A stretch of 64,000 nt of DNA, taken from positions 18,398 to 82,397 of the forward strand of contig CAMVSV010000008.1 in the NCBI GenBank assembly GCA_947170265.1. Reading direction: 5' to 3'. This DNA is from an uncultured Prevotella sp. (GTDB lineage Bacteria; Bacteroidota; Bacteroidia; Bacteroidales; Bacteroidaceae). Of the stretch, positions 8,836 to 17,604 are shown one piece after another. The translations under genes and the position numbers were made by a program. The notes below the pieces were generated by a model, which saw only the letters and a list, made by a program, of their open reading frames with translations, searched no databases and had not been told where the DNA came from. Position 1 is the stretch's first letter. Each line of letters opens with the position of its first letter.

Positions 8836-9020
8836 AAACCATCTCCGCACAGTCGGAAAACGAAAGTGCCACTTTTGCGTTGCGAAAGAGGCTCTTTTAC
8901 CTTCCAAAAGTGGCTCTTTTGCACGCTAAAAGAGGCTCTTTTGAAATGCCCCTTTCAAGCACTTGTAAATCAATGAGTTACAAGGGTGGTTTTGGGGGGC
9001 TTTTTGAGACTTTAAAACGG
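8836..9020. repeat. Dispersed palindrome-array element, copy 1 (22-bp period, type A)
   Basis: Four head-to-tail units of exactly 22 bp occupy 8862-8883, 8884-8905, 8906-8927 and 8928-8949. Each has a 15-bp near-palindromic core of the AAAAGAGGCTCTTTT / AAAGTGCCACTTTT type plus a 7-bp variable spacer. The flanks (about 8836-8861, with a CCGCACA...GAAAAC pattern, and about 8950-9020, with a CTTGTAAATCA...GTTACAA pattern) resemble those of the inverted copy at 58297-58384. The element lies in the 694-bp glsA-mraZ gap. Every frame through it is spuriously open for long stretches. Confidence 0.85.
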
Positions 9021-9160
9021 TTGTATTCTTAACGTTGCTTTGCAGAAATTTACATTCCCTAACATTTTGTCACTACCCGTTTTTCTCTTTCATTTCTTGC
9101 CTTTTTTGTACCTTCTTCAAGTGTTAAAAGATATAAAAAACCGTGATTTTCGTAAAAATG

Positions 9161-9190
9161 GTGGAGGTTTGTGGTGGAAAGTGGGGAAAT
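9161..9190 (+). promoter_or_regulatory. Likely MraZ operator (three direct repeats at 10-bp period)
   Basis: Three decamers in exact 10-bp phase start with GTGG at 9161, 9171 and 9181 (GTGGAGGTTT, GTGGTGGAAA, GTGGGGAAAT). MraZ proteins bind direct repeats containing TGGG or GTGG with a 10-bp repeat length upstream of their own operon in E. coli and Mollicutes. The position, about 45-75 bp before the mraZ start and just ahead of the predicted -7 element, fits autorepression of the dcw cluster. Confidence 0.75.
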
Positions 9191-9195
9191 TTGTG

Positions 9196-9203
9196 TAATT
9201 TTG
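9196..9203 (+). promoter_or_regulatory. Candidate -7 element of the dcw operon
   Basis: TAATTTTG fits TAnnTTTG and lies 30 nt before the mraZ ATG. A TTTG at 9168-9171 is 24 nt upstream, slightly farther than the usual 19-21, and falls inside the putative MraZ boxes, so repressor binding would occlude polymerase. Confidence 0.5.
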
Positions 9204-9233
9204 ACCCCGAATTATTATATAATGTGACAGGAC

Positions 9234-9692
9234 ATGAGATTTATAGGCAACATAGAAGCAAAAACCGATGCCAAAGGCAGAGCCTTTCTGCCTGCGGTTT
9301 TTCGTAAGGTTCTGTCAATTGGCGGCAGCGATGTGCTCATGCTCCGCAAGGATGTTCACCAGCCCTGTCTGGTGCTCTATCCCGAATCAGTCTGGAACGA
9401 GCAGCTTGACTTGCTTAACGAGCGTCTGAACCGCTGGAATGCCTCCCATCGTCAGGTGTTCCGTCAGTTCGTGAGCAACGTGGAGCGCATCACCCTTGAT
9501 GCCAATGGCAGGTTTCTCATACCGCGCCGCTACCTTGAGATGGCAAACATCGACCAGGCTATAAAGTTCATTGGCATGGACGACACCATAGAAATCTGGA
9601 GCAACGACGGCGAAGACCGCTCGCAAATGAATCCCGAGGAGTTCTCAGCGAAGCTTGAAGAACTCATGAGCGATGCACCGTTGTCGTTCTGA
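9234..9692 (+). CDS. mraZ: Transcriptional regulator MraZ
   Basis: A 152-residue protein with two SpoVT/AbrB-type swapped-hairpin domains. The first is MRFIGNIEAKTDAKGRAFLPAVFRK (residues 1-25, described in two halves: the initial strand and the DAKGR-LPAVFR hairpin); the second contains DANGRFLIPRRYL (about 86-98). MraZ forms ring-shaped octamers and represses the dcw promoter by binding tandem repeats, a candidate for which lies at 9161-9190. First gene of the division and cell-wall run. Confidence 0.95.
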   Translation: MRFIGNIEAKTDAKGRAFLPAVFRKVLSIGGSDVLMLRKDVHQPCLVLYPESVWNEQLDLLNERLNRWNASHRQVFRQFVSNVERITLDANGRFLIPRRYLEMANIDQAIKFIGMDDTIEIWSNDGEDRSQMNPEEFSAKLEELMSDAPLSF

Positions 9693-9725
9693 CGGCCTTG
9701 AAATCCATTATTGAGCTACAATACC

Positions 9726-10661
9726 ATGACAGCAAACGGCAACTACCATATACCAGTGCTCCTGAAGGAGAGCGTCGACGGTCTTGACATCAAGCCCGAT
9801 GGCGTGTATGTTGACGTTACGTTTGGTGGCGGCGGTCACAGCCGGGAGATACTATCCCGTCTGGGTGACGGCGGCAGGCTCCTGAGCTTTGACCAGGATG
9901 CCGATGCCGAGACCAACATCGACGGTGACTTCCTGGCGGAGCACACGTCGAGGGGTGCACAGTTTACCTTCGTGCGCAGCAACTTCAGGTATCTTGCCAA
10001 CTGGATGCGCTACTACGACATACCCCAGATTGATGGCTTGCTTGCCGACCTCGGAGTGTCGAGCCATCATTTTGATGACGACAGCCGCGGCTTCTCCTTC
10101 CGCTTCGATGCGCCTCTTGATATGCGCATGAACAAGCGCGCAGGCATCACGGCAGCCGACATCATTGCAACCTATGACGAGCAGCAGCTCGCCGACCTGT
10201 TTTTCTACTACGGAGAACTCAAGAGCGCACGCCGCCTGGCAGCTGCAGTGGTGAAGGGTAGGGCGCAGAATGCCATTGCAACCACCGGAGCCCTCGCCGA
10301 ACTCGTGAAGCCCCTTCTGCGTCGCGACCATGAGAAGAAAGACCTTGCGCGCCTGTTCCAGGCCTTGCGCATTGAGGTGAACCACGAAATGGATGCCCTG
10401 CGCGAGATGCTCCTTGCTGCCACCGCCCTGCTGAAGCCCGGCGGCAGGCTGTCGGTCATCACCTACCACTCCCTTGAAGACCGCATCGTGAAGAATATCA
10501 TGAAGAGTGGCAACATTGACGGCAAGGTGGAGCAAGACTTCTTCGGACGCATAAGCTCACCACTGAAGGTCTTAGGCAAGGTGGTGACACCGAGCAACGA
10601 CGAACAGCAGAGCAACCCGCGCAGCCGTAGTGCCAAACTAAGGGTGGCTGAGAAATTATGA
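9726..10661 (+). CDS. rsmH: 16S rRNA (cytosine-1402-N4)-methyltransferase RsmH
   Basis: About 311 residues. The SAM-binding motif is YVDVTFGGGGHSREIL (about 25-40), followed by FDQDADA and the family signature DGLLADLGVSSHHFDDDSRG; near the C-terminus lie LKPGGRLSVITYHSLEDR and NPRSRSAKLR. It methylates N4 of C1402 in the ribosomal P site. The first ATG at 9726 is taken as start; a TTG at 9711 would add five residues. It lies 33 bp after mraZ, the usual dcw position. Confidence 0.95.
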   Translation: MTANGNYHIPVLLKESVDGLDIKPDGVYVDVTFGGGGHSREILSRLGDGGRLLSFDQDADAETNIDGDFLAEHTSRGAQFTFVRSNFRYLANWMRYYDIPQIDGLLADLGVSSHHFDDDSRGFSFRFDAPLDMRMNKRAGITAADIIATYDEQQLADLFFYYGELKSARRLAAAVVKGRAQNAIATTGALAELVKPLLRRDHEKKDLARLFQALRIEVNHEMDALREMLLAATALLKPGGRLSVITYHSLEDRIVKNIMKSGNIDGKVEQDFFGRISSPLKVLGKVVTPSNDEQQSNPRSRSAKLRVAEKL

Positions 10662-10686
10662 AGCAGGACATGAAACATTAACAGTG

Positions 10687-11235
10687 ATGGACAACGACAA
10701 GAAGATAAATAAAAGGAACGACGACATAGAGATGACGGTGGCAGTGCCCATTGGCGACGAGCTCGCCGATGCCGCTCTTCAGAACGACACCGATGCTGCC
10801 GCAGACGGAGGCCTTGCCGATGATGCAGACAAGAAAGCAGACAAGGATGGCGGCATTAAGGAGCTGAAGGAAGCCATACAGCAGCAGGCACGCGAGGACG
10901 AGCAACCCCAGTCAGCCTCGTTCACGCTGCGCAAGGTGCTCGGCGGCGACATTCTCAATGCCCGCCTCATAAGAAGCCAGATATGGCTGATGGTGCTCAT
11001 CGTGTTTTTCGTGGTGTGCTACATCTCGCTGCGCTACTATGCCCAGAAAGACCTGCTTGAGATAGACCGTCTGAACACACAGCTCAAGGATGCCAAGTAC
11101 AAGGCTCTGTCAAGCAGCAGCATGCTCACCGAGAAATGCAGGGAGAGCCATGTGCTCGAGCTGCTACGGCAAAACAACGACAGCACGCTGAAGATGCCGG
11201 GACATCCGCCATTTATCATTCAGGTACCCAGATAG
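10687..11235 (+). CDS. ftsL: FtsL-like bitopic division protein
   Basis: A 182-residue protein with an acidic Asp/Ala-rich cytoplasmic N-terminus of about 90 residues, a single membrane segment WLMVLIVFFVVCYISLRYYA (about 99-118) and a short coiled-coil periplasmic part (LLEIDRLNTQLKDAKYKALS). Its place between rsmH and ftsI, the topology and the leucine-zipper-like helix support FtsL, a partner of FtsB/FtsQ that activates FtsWI. Sequence conservation in FtsL is poor, so the name rests on topology and synteny. The cytoplasmic tail is longer than in enterobacteria. ATG at 10687 is preferred over the GTG one codon earlier. Confidence 0.85.
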   Translation: MDNDKKINKRNDDIEMTVAVPIGDELADAALQNDTDAAADGGLADDADKKADKDGGIKELKEAIQQQAREDEQPQSASFTLRKVLGGDILNARLIRSQIWLMVLIVFFVVCYISLRYYAQKDLLEIDRLNTQLKDAKYKALSSSSMLTEKCRESHVLELLRQNNDSTLKMPGHPPFIIQVPR

Positions 11236-11254
11236 AGAAAGGACATACATATAG

Positions 11255-13420
11255 ATGAGTAAGCTAAACAACAAGAACATAATGCCCCGCTACAGTGTCA
11301 TTGCCATAGTGATGACAGTGATTGCTGCGGCTGTGCTCATGAAAGCCTTATATACCATGACAGCCGGACGGCAATACTGGGTTGACGTGGCATCGCGTCT
11401 GAAGGTAGACAGCGTGCAGGTGAAACCCACCCGCGGCAACATCTACAGCTGCGACGGACAACTCATGGCAAGCAGCCTGCCCGAGTACAAGCTCTTCATG
11501 GACTTCAATGCCCTGCACCAGGCAGAGAACGACTCGCTGTGGGAGGCAAAGCTCGACTCCATCACGGCAGGTCTCAATGCCATCTTCCCCACAAAGTCGG
11601 CAGCGGAATTCAGGGCATGGCTCGAAGAAGGACGAGCCAAGCAGAGCAAGCACTGGGCAATATGGGAAAAGAGAGTGAACTACAGTACATATAAAGAGGT
11701 AGAGGCACTGCCGGTGTTCAACCTCTCGAAATACAAGAGTGGCTTCCATGTTGAGGAATTCAACGCCCGCCGCCGTCCCTACGGTACACTCGCCGGGCGC
11801 ACCATAGGCGACATGTATGGTGCCAAAGACACTGCGCGCTGTGGTCTGGAACTGTCATACGACTCCATACTCCGTGGCACCAACGGCATAATACACCGGC
11901 GCAAGGTGCTCAATAAATATCTCAGCATCACCGACACGCCACCCATCGACGGCATGGACATAGTAACCACCATCGACGTGGGAATGCAAGACCTTGCCGA
12001 GCGCGCCGTGGTAGACGAGCTTAAGGAAATCAACGGCAATGTGGGCGTGGCTATCGTCATGGAGGTTGCTACCGGCGACATCAAGGCGATTGTCAACATG
12101 GAGAAGGTGGCTGACGGAGTGTATCGTGAGACGAAGAACCATGCCGTGAGCGACTTGCTTGAGCCGGGCTCGGTGTTCAAGACGGCAAGTCTGCTGGTAG
12201 CTCTCGACGATGAGGTTACCGATACCAACGAGATTGTGGAGACCGGCGGAGGAGTGTGGAACATGCATGGGCGCGACATGAAAGACCATAACTGGACGCG
12301 CGGAGGCTACGGCACCATGCGTCTGCCCAAAGCCCTTGAGGTGAGCTCGAACATCGGAGTGAGCCGCATAGTGGACAAATACTACGAGAAAAATCCCGAG
12401 AAGTTCGTAGACGGCATTTACCGCCTCGGACTTGCCGAAGACTTCCATTTGCCCATACCGGGATATTCGCCAGCCAAGATACGCCGTCCGAAGAAAGATG
12501 CCAAGGGCAAGCAATATGTGAACTGGAGCAAGACCGCACTGCCGTGGATGAGTATAGGCTACGAGACACAGGTGCCTCCCATCTCCACCCTTGCTTTCTA
12601 CAACGCCATTGCCAACGACGGCAAGATGATGAGGCCGCGCTTCGTGAAGCAGGTGATGAAAGACGGTGAGGTGGTGATGGACTTCCCGCCAGAGGTGGTG
12701 AAAGGACATGAGCAGATAGCCAGTCCGAAAGCCATAAAATACATGCAGACCATACTGCGGCATGTGGTGAGTCAGGGACTCGGACGAAAGGCCGGCTCAA
12801 AAGACTTCCAGGTGGCAGGAAAGACCGGTACGGCACAGATGTCGAAAGGTGTGGCAGGCTACCGCAGCGGCGTGATGAGCTATCTGTTGAGCTTTGCAGG
12901 ATACTTCCCTGCCGACAAGCCGCTCTACAGCTGCATAGTATGCATACAGAAAACCGGACTGCCAGCATCGGGAGGCGGCATGAGCGGAGTGGTGTTCCAC
13001 CATATCTCAGAGGGCATCATGGCTCAGCGCCTCAAGTGGGACATCTCTGAAGCCCGCGACACATTGTCGGCAATGGTGCCTGCGGTGAAAAACGGAAACA
13101 TACTTGCTGCCGACTATGTGCTCAAGCACTTTGACTTCAACGTGAAAAACGGATGGGGCGGTGCCTATGCCTATGGCACGCCTATATGGGGAACGGTGGA
13201 GCAGCAGGGACGCAACACCCTCGTCATGTCGAGGAAAGGAAAGCAGAAGCGCGGCACCATGCCCGACGTGAGAGGCATGGGTGCGCGTGATGCGGTCTAC
13301 CTGCTTGAGAGCAGTGGCATCAAGGTGAAGCTCAGCGGCAGAGGCAAGGTGGTGGAGCAGAGCATCCCCGCCGGCAACACCATCAAGCAGGGCATGGTGT
13401 GCGGTTTGAAGCTGTCATGA
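11255..13420 (+). CDS. ftsI: Septal peptidoglycan transpeptidase FtsI (PBP3) with PASTA domain
   Basis: A 721-residue class B penicillin-binding protein. An N-terminal anchor (about 12-31) is followed by the dimerisation/pedestal domain (VKPTRGNIYSCDGQLMA, about 57-73) and the transpeptidase domain with SVFK (catalytic Ser about 307), SSN (about 363) and KTGTAQ (about 528). A C-terminal PASTA repeat begins at MPDVRGMGARDAVYLLES (about 669). It cross-links septal peptidoglycan with FtsW. PASTA-bearing FtsI is usual in Bacteroidota. It starts 19 bp after ftsL. Confidence 0.95.
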   Translation: MSKLNNKNIMPRYSVIAIVMTVIAAAVLMKALYTMTAGRQYWVDVASRLKVDSVQVKPTRGNIYSCDGQLMASSLPEYKLFMDFNALHQAENDSLWEAKLDSITAGLNAIFPTKSAAEFRAWLEEGRAKQSKHWAIWEKRVNYSTYKEVEALPVFNLSKYKSGFHVEEFNARRRPYGTLAGRTIGDMYGAKDTARCGLELSYDSILRGTNGIIHRRKVLNKYLSITDTPPIDGMDIVTTIDVGMQDLAERAVVDELKEINGNVGVAIVMEVATGDIKAIVNMEKVADGVYRETKNHAVSDLLEPGSVFKTASLLVALDDEVTDTNEIVETGGGVWNMHGRDMKDHNWTRGGYGTMRLPKALEVSSNIGVSRIVDKYYEKNPEKFVDGIYRLGLAEDFHLPIPGYSPAKIRRPKKDAKGKQYVNWSKTALPWMSIGYETQVPPISTLAFYNAIANDGKMMRPRFVKQVMKDGEVVMDFPPEVVKGHEQIASPKAIKYMQTILRHVVSQGLGRKAGSKDFQVAGKTGTAQMSKGVAGYRSGVMSYLLSFAGYFPADKPLYSCIVCIQKTGLPASGGGMSGVVFHHISEGIMAQRLKWDISEARDTLSAMVPAVKNGNILAADYVLKHFDFNVKNGWGGAYAYGTPIWGTVEQQGRNTLVMSRKGKQKRGTMPDVRGMGARDAVYLLESSGIKVKLSGRGKVVEQSIPAGNTIKQGMVCGLKLS

Positions 13421-13454
13421 TGAAAACGTAACAACAATAAACAAGATATAGAGT

Positions 13455-14900
13455 ATGATATTAAGCGATTTACTCAAAGACATAAGCCCCGAGAGGATTG
13501 TGGGTGGAACAGACATCAACATCACCGGCATCAACATTGACAGTCGGAAGATTGAAGGCAACCATATGTTTGTGGCAATGAAAGGCACGCAAACCGATGG
13601 TCACCGTTTCATAGGCAAGGCCATAGAGCTCGGTGCCAAGGCTGTGATGGTGGAAGACATGCCGGAGGAGCTTGCCGAGGGAGTGACCTACATACAGGTG
13701 AAATCCTCGGAAGACTGCGTGGGAAAGGTTGCCACAGCTTTCTATGGCTATCCTACGAGGAAGCTCAAGCTCGTGGGAGTGACGGGAACCAATGGCAAGA
13801 CCACCATCGCCACATTATTATATAATATGTTCAAGGCTTTCGGCCACAAGGTGGGACTGCTCTCCACCGTATGCAACTATGTTGACGACGAGCCGGTGCC
13901 GGCCTCACATACCACCCCCGACCCCATAGAGCTCAACCAGCTGCTTGCCAGGATGGTGGAGGCAGGGTGCGACTATGCCTTCATGGAGTGCTCAAGCCAT
14001 GCCATCCACCAGAAACGCATTGGTGGACTGCTGTTTGCTGGAGGAGTGTTTACCAACCTCACACGCGACCACCTCGACTATCATAAGACCTTCGAGAACT
14101 ACAGGGATGCGAAAAAAATGTTTTTCGACAACCTGCCAAAGGGTGCCTTTGCCGTGGTGAATGCTGACGACAAGAACGGTATGGTGATGGTACAGAACAC
14201 CAAAGCCACCGTAAAGACCTACTCCACACAGCGCAGTGCCGACTTCAAGGCACGTTTGCTGGAATGTCATTTCGAGGGAATGTATCTCGAGGTTGACGGC
14301 AAGGAGGTGGGTGTGCAGTTCATCGGTAAGTTCAATGTGAGCAACCTGCTAGCTGTCTATGGTACGGCAGTGATGCTCGGCAAGAAACCTGACGACATCT
14401 TGCTGGTGATGAGCACGCTGAAGAGCGTCAACGGTAGGCTTGACCCCATAAGCTCACCCGAGGGTTGGACGGCGATAGTAGACTATGCCCATACTCCCGA
14501 TGCCCTCGACAATGTATTGCGTGCCGTTCACGAGGTACTCGGCGGCAAAGGTAGGGTCATCACCGTGTGTGGTGCCGGTGGCAACCGTGACAAGGGCAAG
14601 CGTCCTCTTATGGCTCAGGAGGCAGTGAAGCAGAGCGACAAGGTTATCATTACCAGCGATAACCCACGCTTTGAAGACCCTCAGCAGATTATCAACGACA
14701 TGCTTGCCGGTCTTAACGCCCAGCAGATGAAGAAGGTGGTGAGCATAGTAGATCGTCGCGAAGCCATTCGCACCGCAGCGATGATGGCTCAGAAAGGCGA
14801 CGTGATACTCATTGCCGGCAAGGGTCACGAGGACTATCAGGAGATAGAAGGCGTGAAACATCACTTTGACGACCATGAAGTAGTGAGGGAAGTGATGTGA
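13455..14900 (+). CDS. murE: UDP-MurNAc-L-Ala-D-Glu:meso-diaminopimelate ligase MurE
   Basis: A 481-residue Mur ligase. The ATP loop is [15 protein letters not shown] (about 112-126), the UDP-sugar contact region contains [14 protein letters not shown], and the amino-acid specificity motif reads DNPR (about 402-405, in [11 protein letters not shown]). DNPR marks meso-diaminopimelate-adding enzymes, so the wall should be of the A1gamma DAP type. It acts in the cytoplasm on the third residue of the stem peptide. Located 34 bp after ftsI and followed by mraY. Confidence 0.97.
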   Translation: MILSDLLKDISPERIVGGTDINITGINIDSRKIEGNHMFVAMKGTQTDGHRFIGKAIELGAKAVMVEDMPEELAEGVTYIQVKSSEDCVGKVATAFYGYPTRKLKLVGVTGTNGKTTIATLLYNMFKAFGHKVGLLSTVCNYVDDEPVPASHTTPDPIELNQLLARMVEAGCDYAFMECSSHAIHQKRIGGLLFAGGVFTNLTRDHLDYHKTFENYRDAKKMFFDNLPKGAFAVVNADDKNGMVMVQNTKATVKTYSTQRSADFKARLLECHFEGMYLEVDGKEVGVQFIGKFNVSNLLAVYGTAVMLGKKPDDILLVMSTLKSVNGRLDPISSPEGWTAIVDYAHTPDALDNVLRAVHEVLGGKGRVITVCGAGGNRDKGKRPLMAQEAVKQSDKVIITSDNPRFEDPQQIINDMLAGLNAQQMKKVVSIVDRREAIRTAAMMAQKGDVILIAGKGHEDYQEIEGVKHHFDDHEVVREVM

Positions 14901-14964
14901 TAGAGCCAGACAGTAAATTACACATTATATAATATATATACTACATTCTATTAAATATAAGGAC

Positions 14965-16236
14965 ATGCTATACTATATCTTCAGGTTTCTCGACCAGTTT
15001 GGCATCAGTGGTTCACACATGTGGAGCTACATTTCGTTCCGATCCATTCTTGCACTGATCCTTGCACTGCTCATCTCGGCATGGTTCGGTGAGAGGTTCA
15101 TAAAGTATATGAAACGCAGAAACATCGCTGAGACAGCACGCGATGTGAGCATAGACCCCTTCGGAGTGGAGAAGAAAGGCGTGCCTACCATGGGTGGAAT
15201 AATAATAATAGTGTCGATACTCGTGCCTGTGCTCCTGCTCGGACGTATGCGCAACACATATCTGCTGCTGATGATTGTTACAACGGTGTGGCTGGGATTT
15301 CTCGGGTTCCTTGATGACTACATAAAGATTTTTAGGAAAAACAAGGAAGGCCTAAAGGGTAAGTACAAGATAGTGGGGCAGGTGAGCATTGGCTTCATCG
15401 TGGGCTTGGTGCTCTATCTCAGTCCCGACGTGGTGGTGAGAGAGAATGTGTCGGTGGAGAAGCAGAACCAGGAGATAGTGGTGAAACACGACACCGAAGC
15501 CAAGAAATCGTTGAAGACGACCATTCCGTTCCTGAAGAACCACAATCTGGACTATTCGGAGCTGATGTCGGTGTTCGGTGAGCACAAGACAGCAGCGGGA
15601 TGGATACTCTTCGTGGTGATGACTATCGTGGTGGTTACGGCAGTGTCTAACGGTGCCAACCTCAACGACGGCATGGATGGCATGTGTGCCGGCAACTCCG
15701 CCATAATAGGTGTGGCATTGGGCATACTGGCTTATGTGTCGTCGCATATAGGCTATGCATCGTATTTCGACATAATGTATATCCCCGGGTCGCAGGAACT
15801 GGTGGTGTTCATCTGTGCATTCATCGGTGCCATGATTGGTTTCCTGTGGTATAATGCTTATCCTGCACAGGTGTTCATGGGCGATACAGGCTCGCTCACC
15901 ATTGGAGGTATCATTGGCGTGTGTGCCGTGATTATCCATAAGGAGCTGCTCCTGCCCATACTCTGCGGAATATTCTTTGTGGAGAGCCTGAGCGTTATTA
16001 TCCAGACACAGTGGTTTAAGCTTCAGAAGAGAAAAGGCAAGAGGGTGAGGGTGTTCAGGGCAACACCGATACACGACACTTTCCGCCGGCTCGACAGCCA
16101 ACTCGACCCTACGAGCACCTATCTGCTGAAGAAATGGCCTCATCGCCCATTCCATGAGTCAAAGATTACCATTCGTTTCTGGATAGTGACCATCATTTTG
16201 GCTGCATTCACCATAATAACACTGAAAATGAGATAA
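14965..16236 (+). CDS. mraY: Phospho-N-acetylmuramoyl-pentapeptide transferase MraY
   Basis: A 423-residue polytopic enzyme with about ten membrane segments that transfers phospho-MurNAc-pentapeptide to undecaprenyl phosphate, making lipid I. Signature motifs: FLDDYIKI (about 115-122), NGANLNDGMDGM (about 229-240) and NAYPAQVFMGDTGSL (about 293-307). It is longer than the roughly 360-residue E. coli enzyme because of a charged extramembrane insert (about 152-205), which is common in this phylum. The upstream 64-bp gap is AT-rich but holds no clear promoter. Confidence 0.96.
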   Translation: MLYYIFRFLDQFGISGSHMWSYISFRSILALILALLISAWFGERFIKYMKRRNIAETARDVSIDPFGVEKKGVPTMGGIIIIVSILVPVLLLGRMRNTYLLLMIVTTVWLGFLGFLDDYIKIFRKNKEGLKGKYKIVGQVSIGFIVGLVLYLSPDVVVRENVSVEKQNQEIVVKHDTEAKKSLKTTIPFLKNHNLDYSELMSVFGEHKTAAGWILFVVMTIVVVTAVSNGANLNDGMDGMCAGNSAIIGVALGILAYVSSHIGYASYFDIMYIPGSQELVVFICAFIGAMIGFLWYNAYPAQVFMGDTGSLTIGGIIGVCAVIIHKELLLPILCGIFFVESLSVIIQTQWFKLQKRKGKRVRVFRATPIHDTFRRLDSQLDPTSTYLLKKWPHRPFHESKITIRFWIVTIILAAFTIITLKMR

Positions 16237-16240
16237 GACT

Positions 16241-17572
16241 ATGAATAAGATTGTTGTTTTAGGAGCCGGCGAGAGTGGTGCCGGTGCTGCCGTATTGGCA
16301 AAGAAAGAAGGTTTCGACGTGTTCGTTTCCGATATGTCGGCCATTAAAGACAAGTATAAGGACATGCTTGACTCCCATGGCATAGAATGGGAAGAAGGCA
16401 AGCATACAGAAGAGCGCATTCTCGATGCCGACGAGGTGATAAAGAGTCCGGGCATACCCGACAGCGCTCCCATGGTGCAGAAGCTCATTGCCAAGGGTAC
16501 ACATATCATTAGCGAGATAGAGTTTGCCGGACGATATACCGATGCCAAGATGATATGTATTACCGGCTCAAACGGAAAGACAACCACCACGTCGCTCATT
16601 TATCATATATTCAAGGAGGCTGGCTACGATGCAGGACTGGCTGGAAACATAGGAAACTCGCTTGCGCTGCAGGTGGCTGAGAGTCCGCATGAGTATTACA
16701 TCATTGAGCTGAGTTCCTTCCAGCTTGACAACATGTATGACTTCCGCGCAGATATAGCCATCTTGCTGAATATTACTCCCGACCATCTCGACCGCTATGA
16801 CAACTGCATGCAGAACTATGTGGATGCCAAGATGCGAATTATTCAGAACCAAACCCCAAACGATGCATTCATCTACTGGAACGACGACCCCATCATTAAG
16901 CGTGAGCTTGAGAAGTACAACATACAGTCGGTAAAGTATCCTTTCTCGGAGCTGAAGGAAAAAGGGTCGATAGGATATATCGAAGAGGGAGAATACACCA
17001 TTGAAGTGCCCACGCCGTTTAACATGGAGCAGGAGTCGCTCTCACTGTCGGGCAAGCACAATATCTACAACTCGCTGGCTGCCGGCATTGCTTCAAACAT
17101 CAGCGGCATAAAGAAAGAAAACATACGCAAGAGCCTCAGCAACTTCCCAGGAGTGGAGCACAGGCTGGAGAAGGTGTGCAAGGTTGGCGGCGTGCAGTTT
17201 ATCAATGACTCAAAGGCAACCAACGTGGATGCTTGCTGGTATGCGCTGGAGAGCATGACCACACCAACCATTCTCATCATCGGAGGCAAGGACAAAGGCA
17301 ACGACTATGAGCCGATTAAGGATCTGGTGAAAAAGAAATGCTGCGGCATAGTGTATCTCGGTGCTGACAACAAGAAATTGCACGACAACTTCGACAACCT
17401 CGGCATTCCGGTGCGTGATACCCATTCCATGAAAGACTGTGTGGAGGCTTGCTATGAGATGGCAAAGCCCGGTGACACGGTGCTGCTCAGCCCGTGCTGT
17501 GCTTCCTTCGACCTGTTCAAGAACATGGAAGACCGAGGAGAGCAGTTTAAGGAGCTTGTCCGCAACCTGTAA
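16241..17572 (+). CDS. murD: UDP-MurNAc-L-alanine:D-glutamate ligase MurD
   Basis: A 443-residue Mur ligase that adds D-Glu in the cytoplasm. The N-terminal Rossmann UDP-binding motif is VVLGAGESGAGAA (residues 4-16), the ATP loop ITGSNGKTTTTSL (about 107-119), followed by LDRYDN and the C-terminal FINDSKATNVDA and LLSPCCASFDLF segments typical of MurD. It begins 4 bp after mraY and ends 32 bp before the ftsW start. Confidence 0.97.
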   Translation: MNKIVVLGAGESGAGAAVLAKKEGFDVFVSDMSAIKDKYKDMLDSHGIEWEEGKHTEERILDADEVIKSPGIPDSAPMVQKLIAKGTHIISEIEFAGRYTDAKMICITGSNGKTTTTSLIYHIFKEAGYDAGLAGNIGNSLALQVAESPHEYYIIELSSFQLDNMYDFRADIAILLNITPDHLDRYDNCMQNYVDAKMRIIQNQTPNDAFIYWNDDPIIKRELEKYNIQSVKYPFSELKEKGSIGYIEEGEYTIEVPTPFNMEQESLSLSGKHNIYNSLAAGIASNISGIKKENIRKSLSNFPGVEHRLEKVCKVGGVQFINDSKATNVDACWYALESMTTPTILIIGGKDKGNDYEPIKDLVKKKCCGIVYLGADNKKLHDNFDNLGIPVRDTHSMKDCVEACYEMAKPGDTVLLSPCCASFDLFKNMEDRGEQFKELVRNL

Positions 17573-17604
17573 AGGTGGAAGGGGAAAGAAAAGAAAACAA
17601 AGCC

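Noticed and set aside
8862..8949. CRISPR array
   Set aside because: Units are only 22 bp with 7-bp spacers, cores vary, and no cas genes are in the window.
8717..9032. Open frames of 60-75 codons through the array, encoding peptides like ALRKRLFYLP and LHAKRGSFE
   Set aside because: They are produced by the 22-bp palindromic units, which lack stops in most frames; similar peptides recur from the other arrays on either strand, and there is no start context or conservation argument for a protein.
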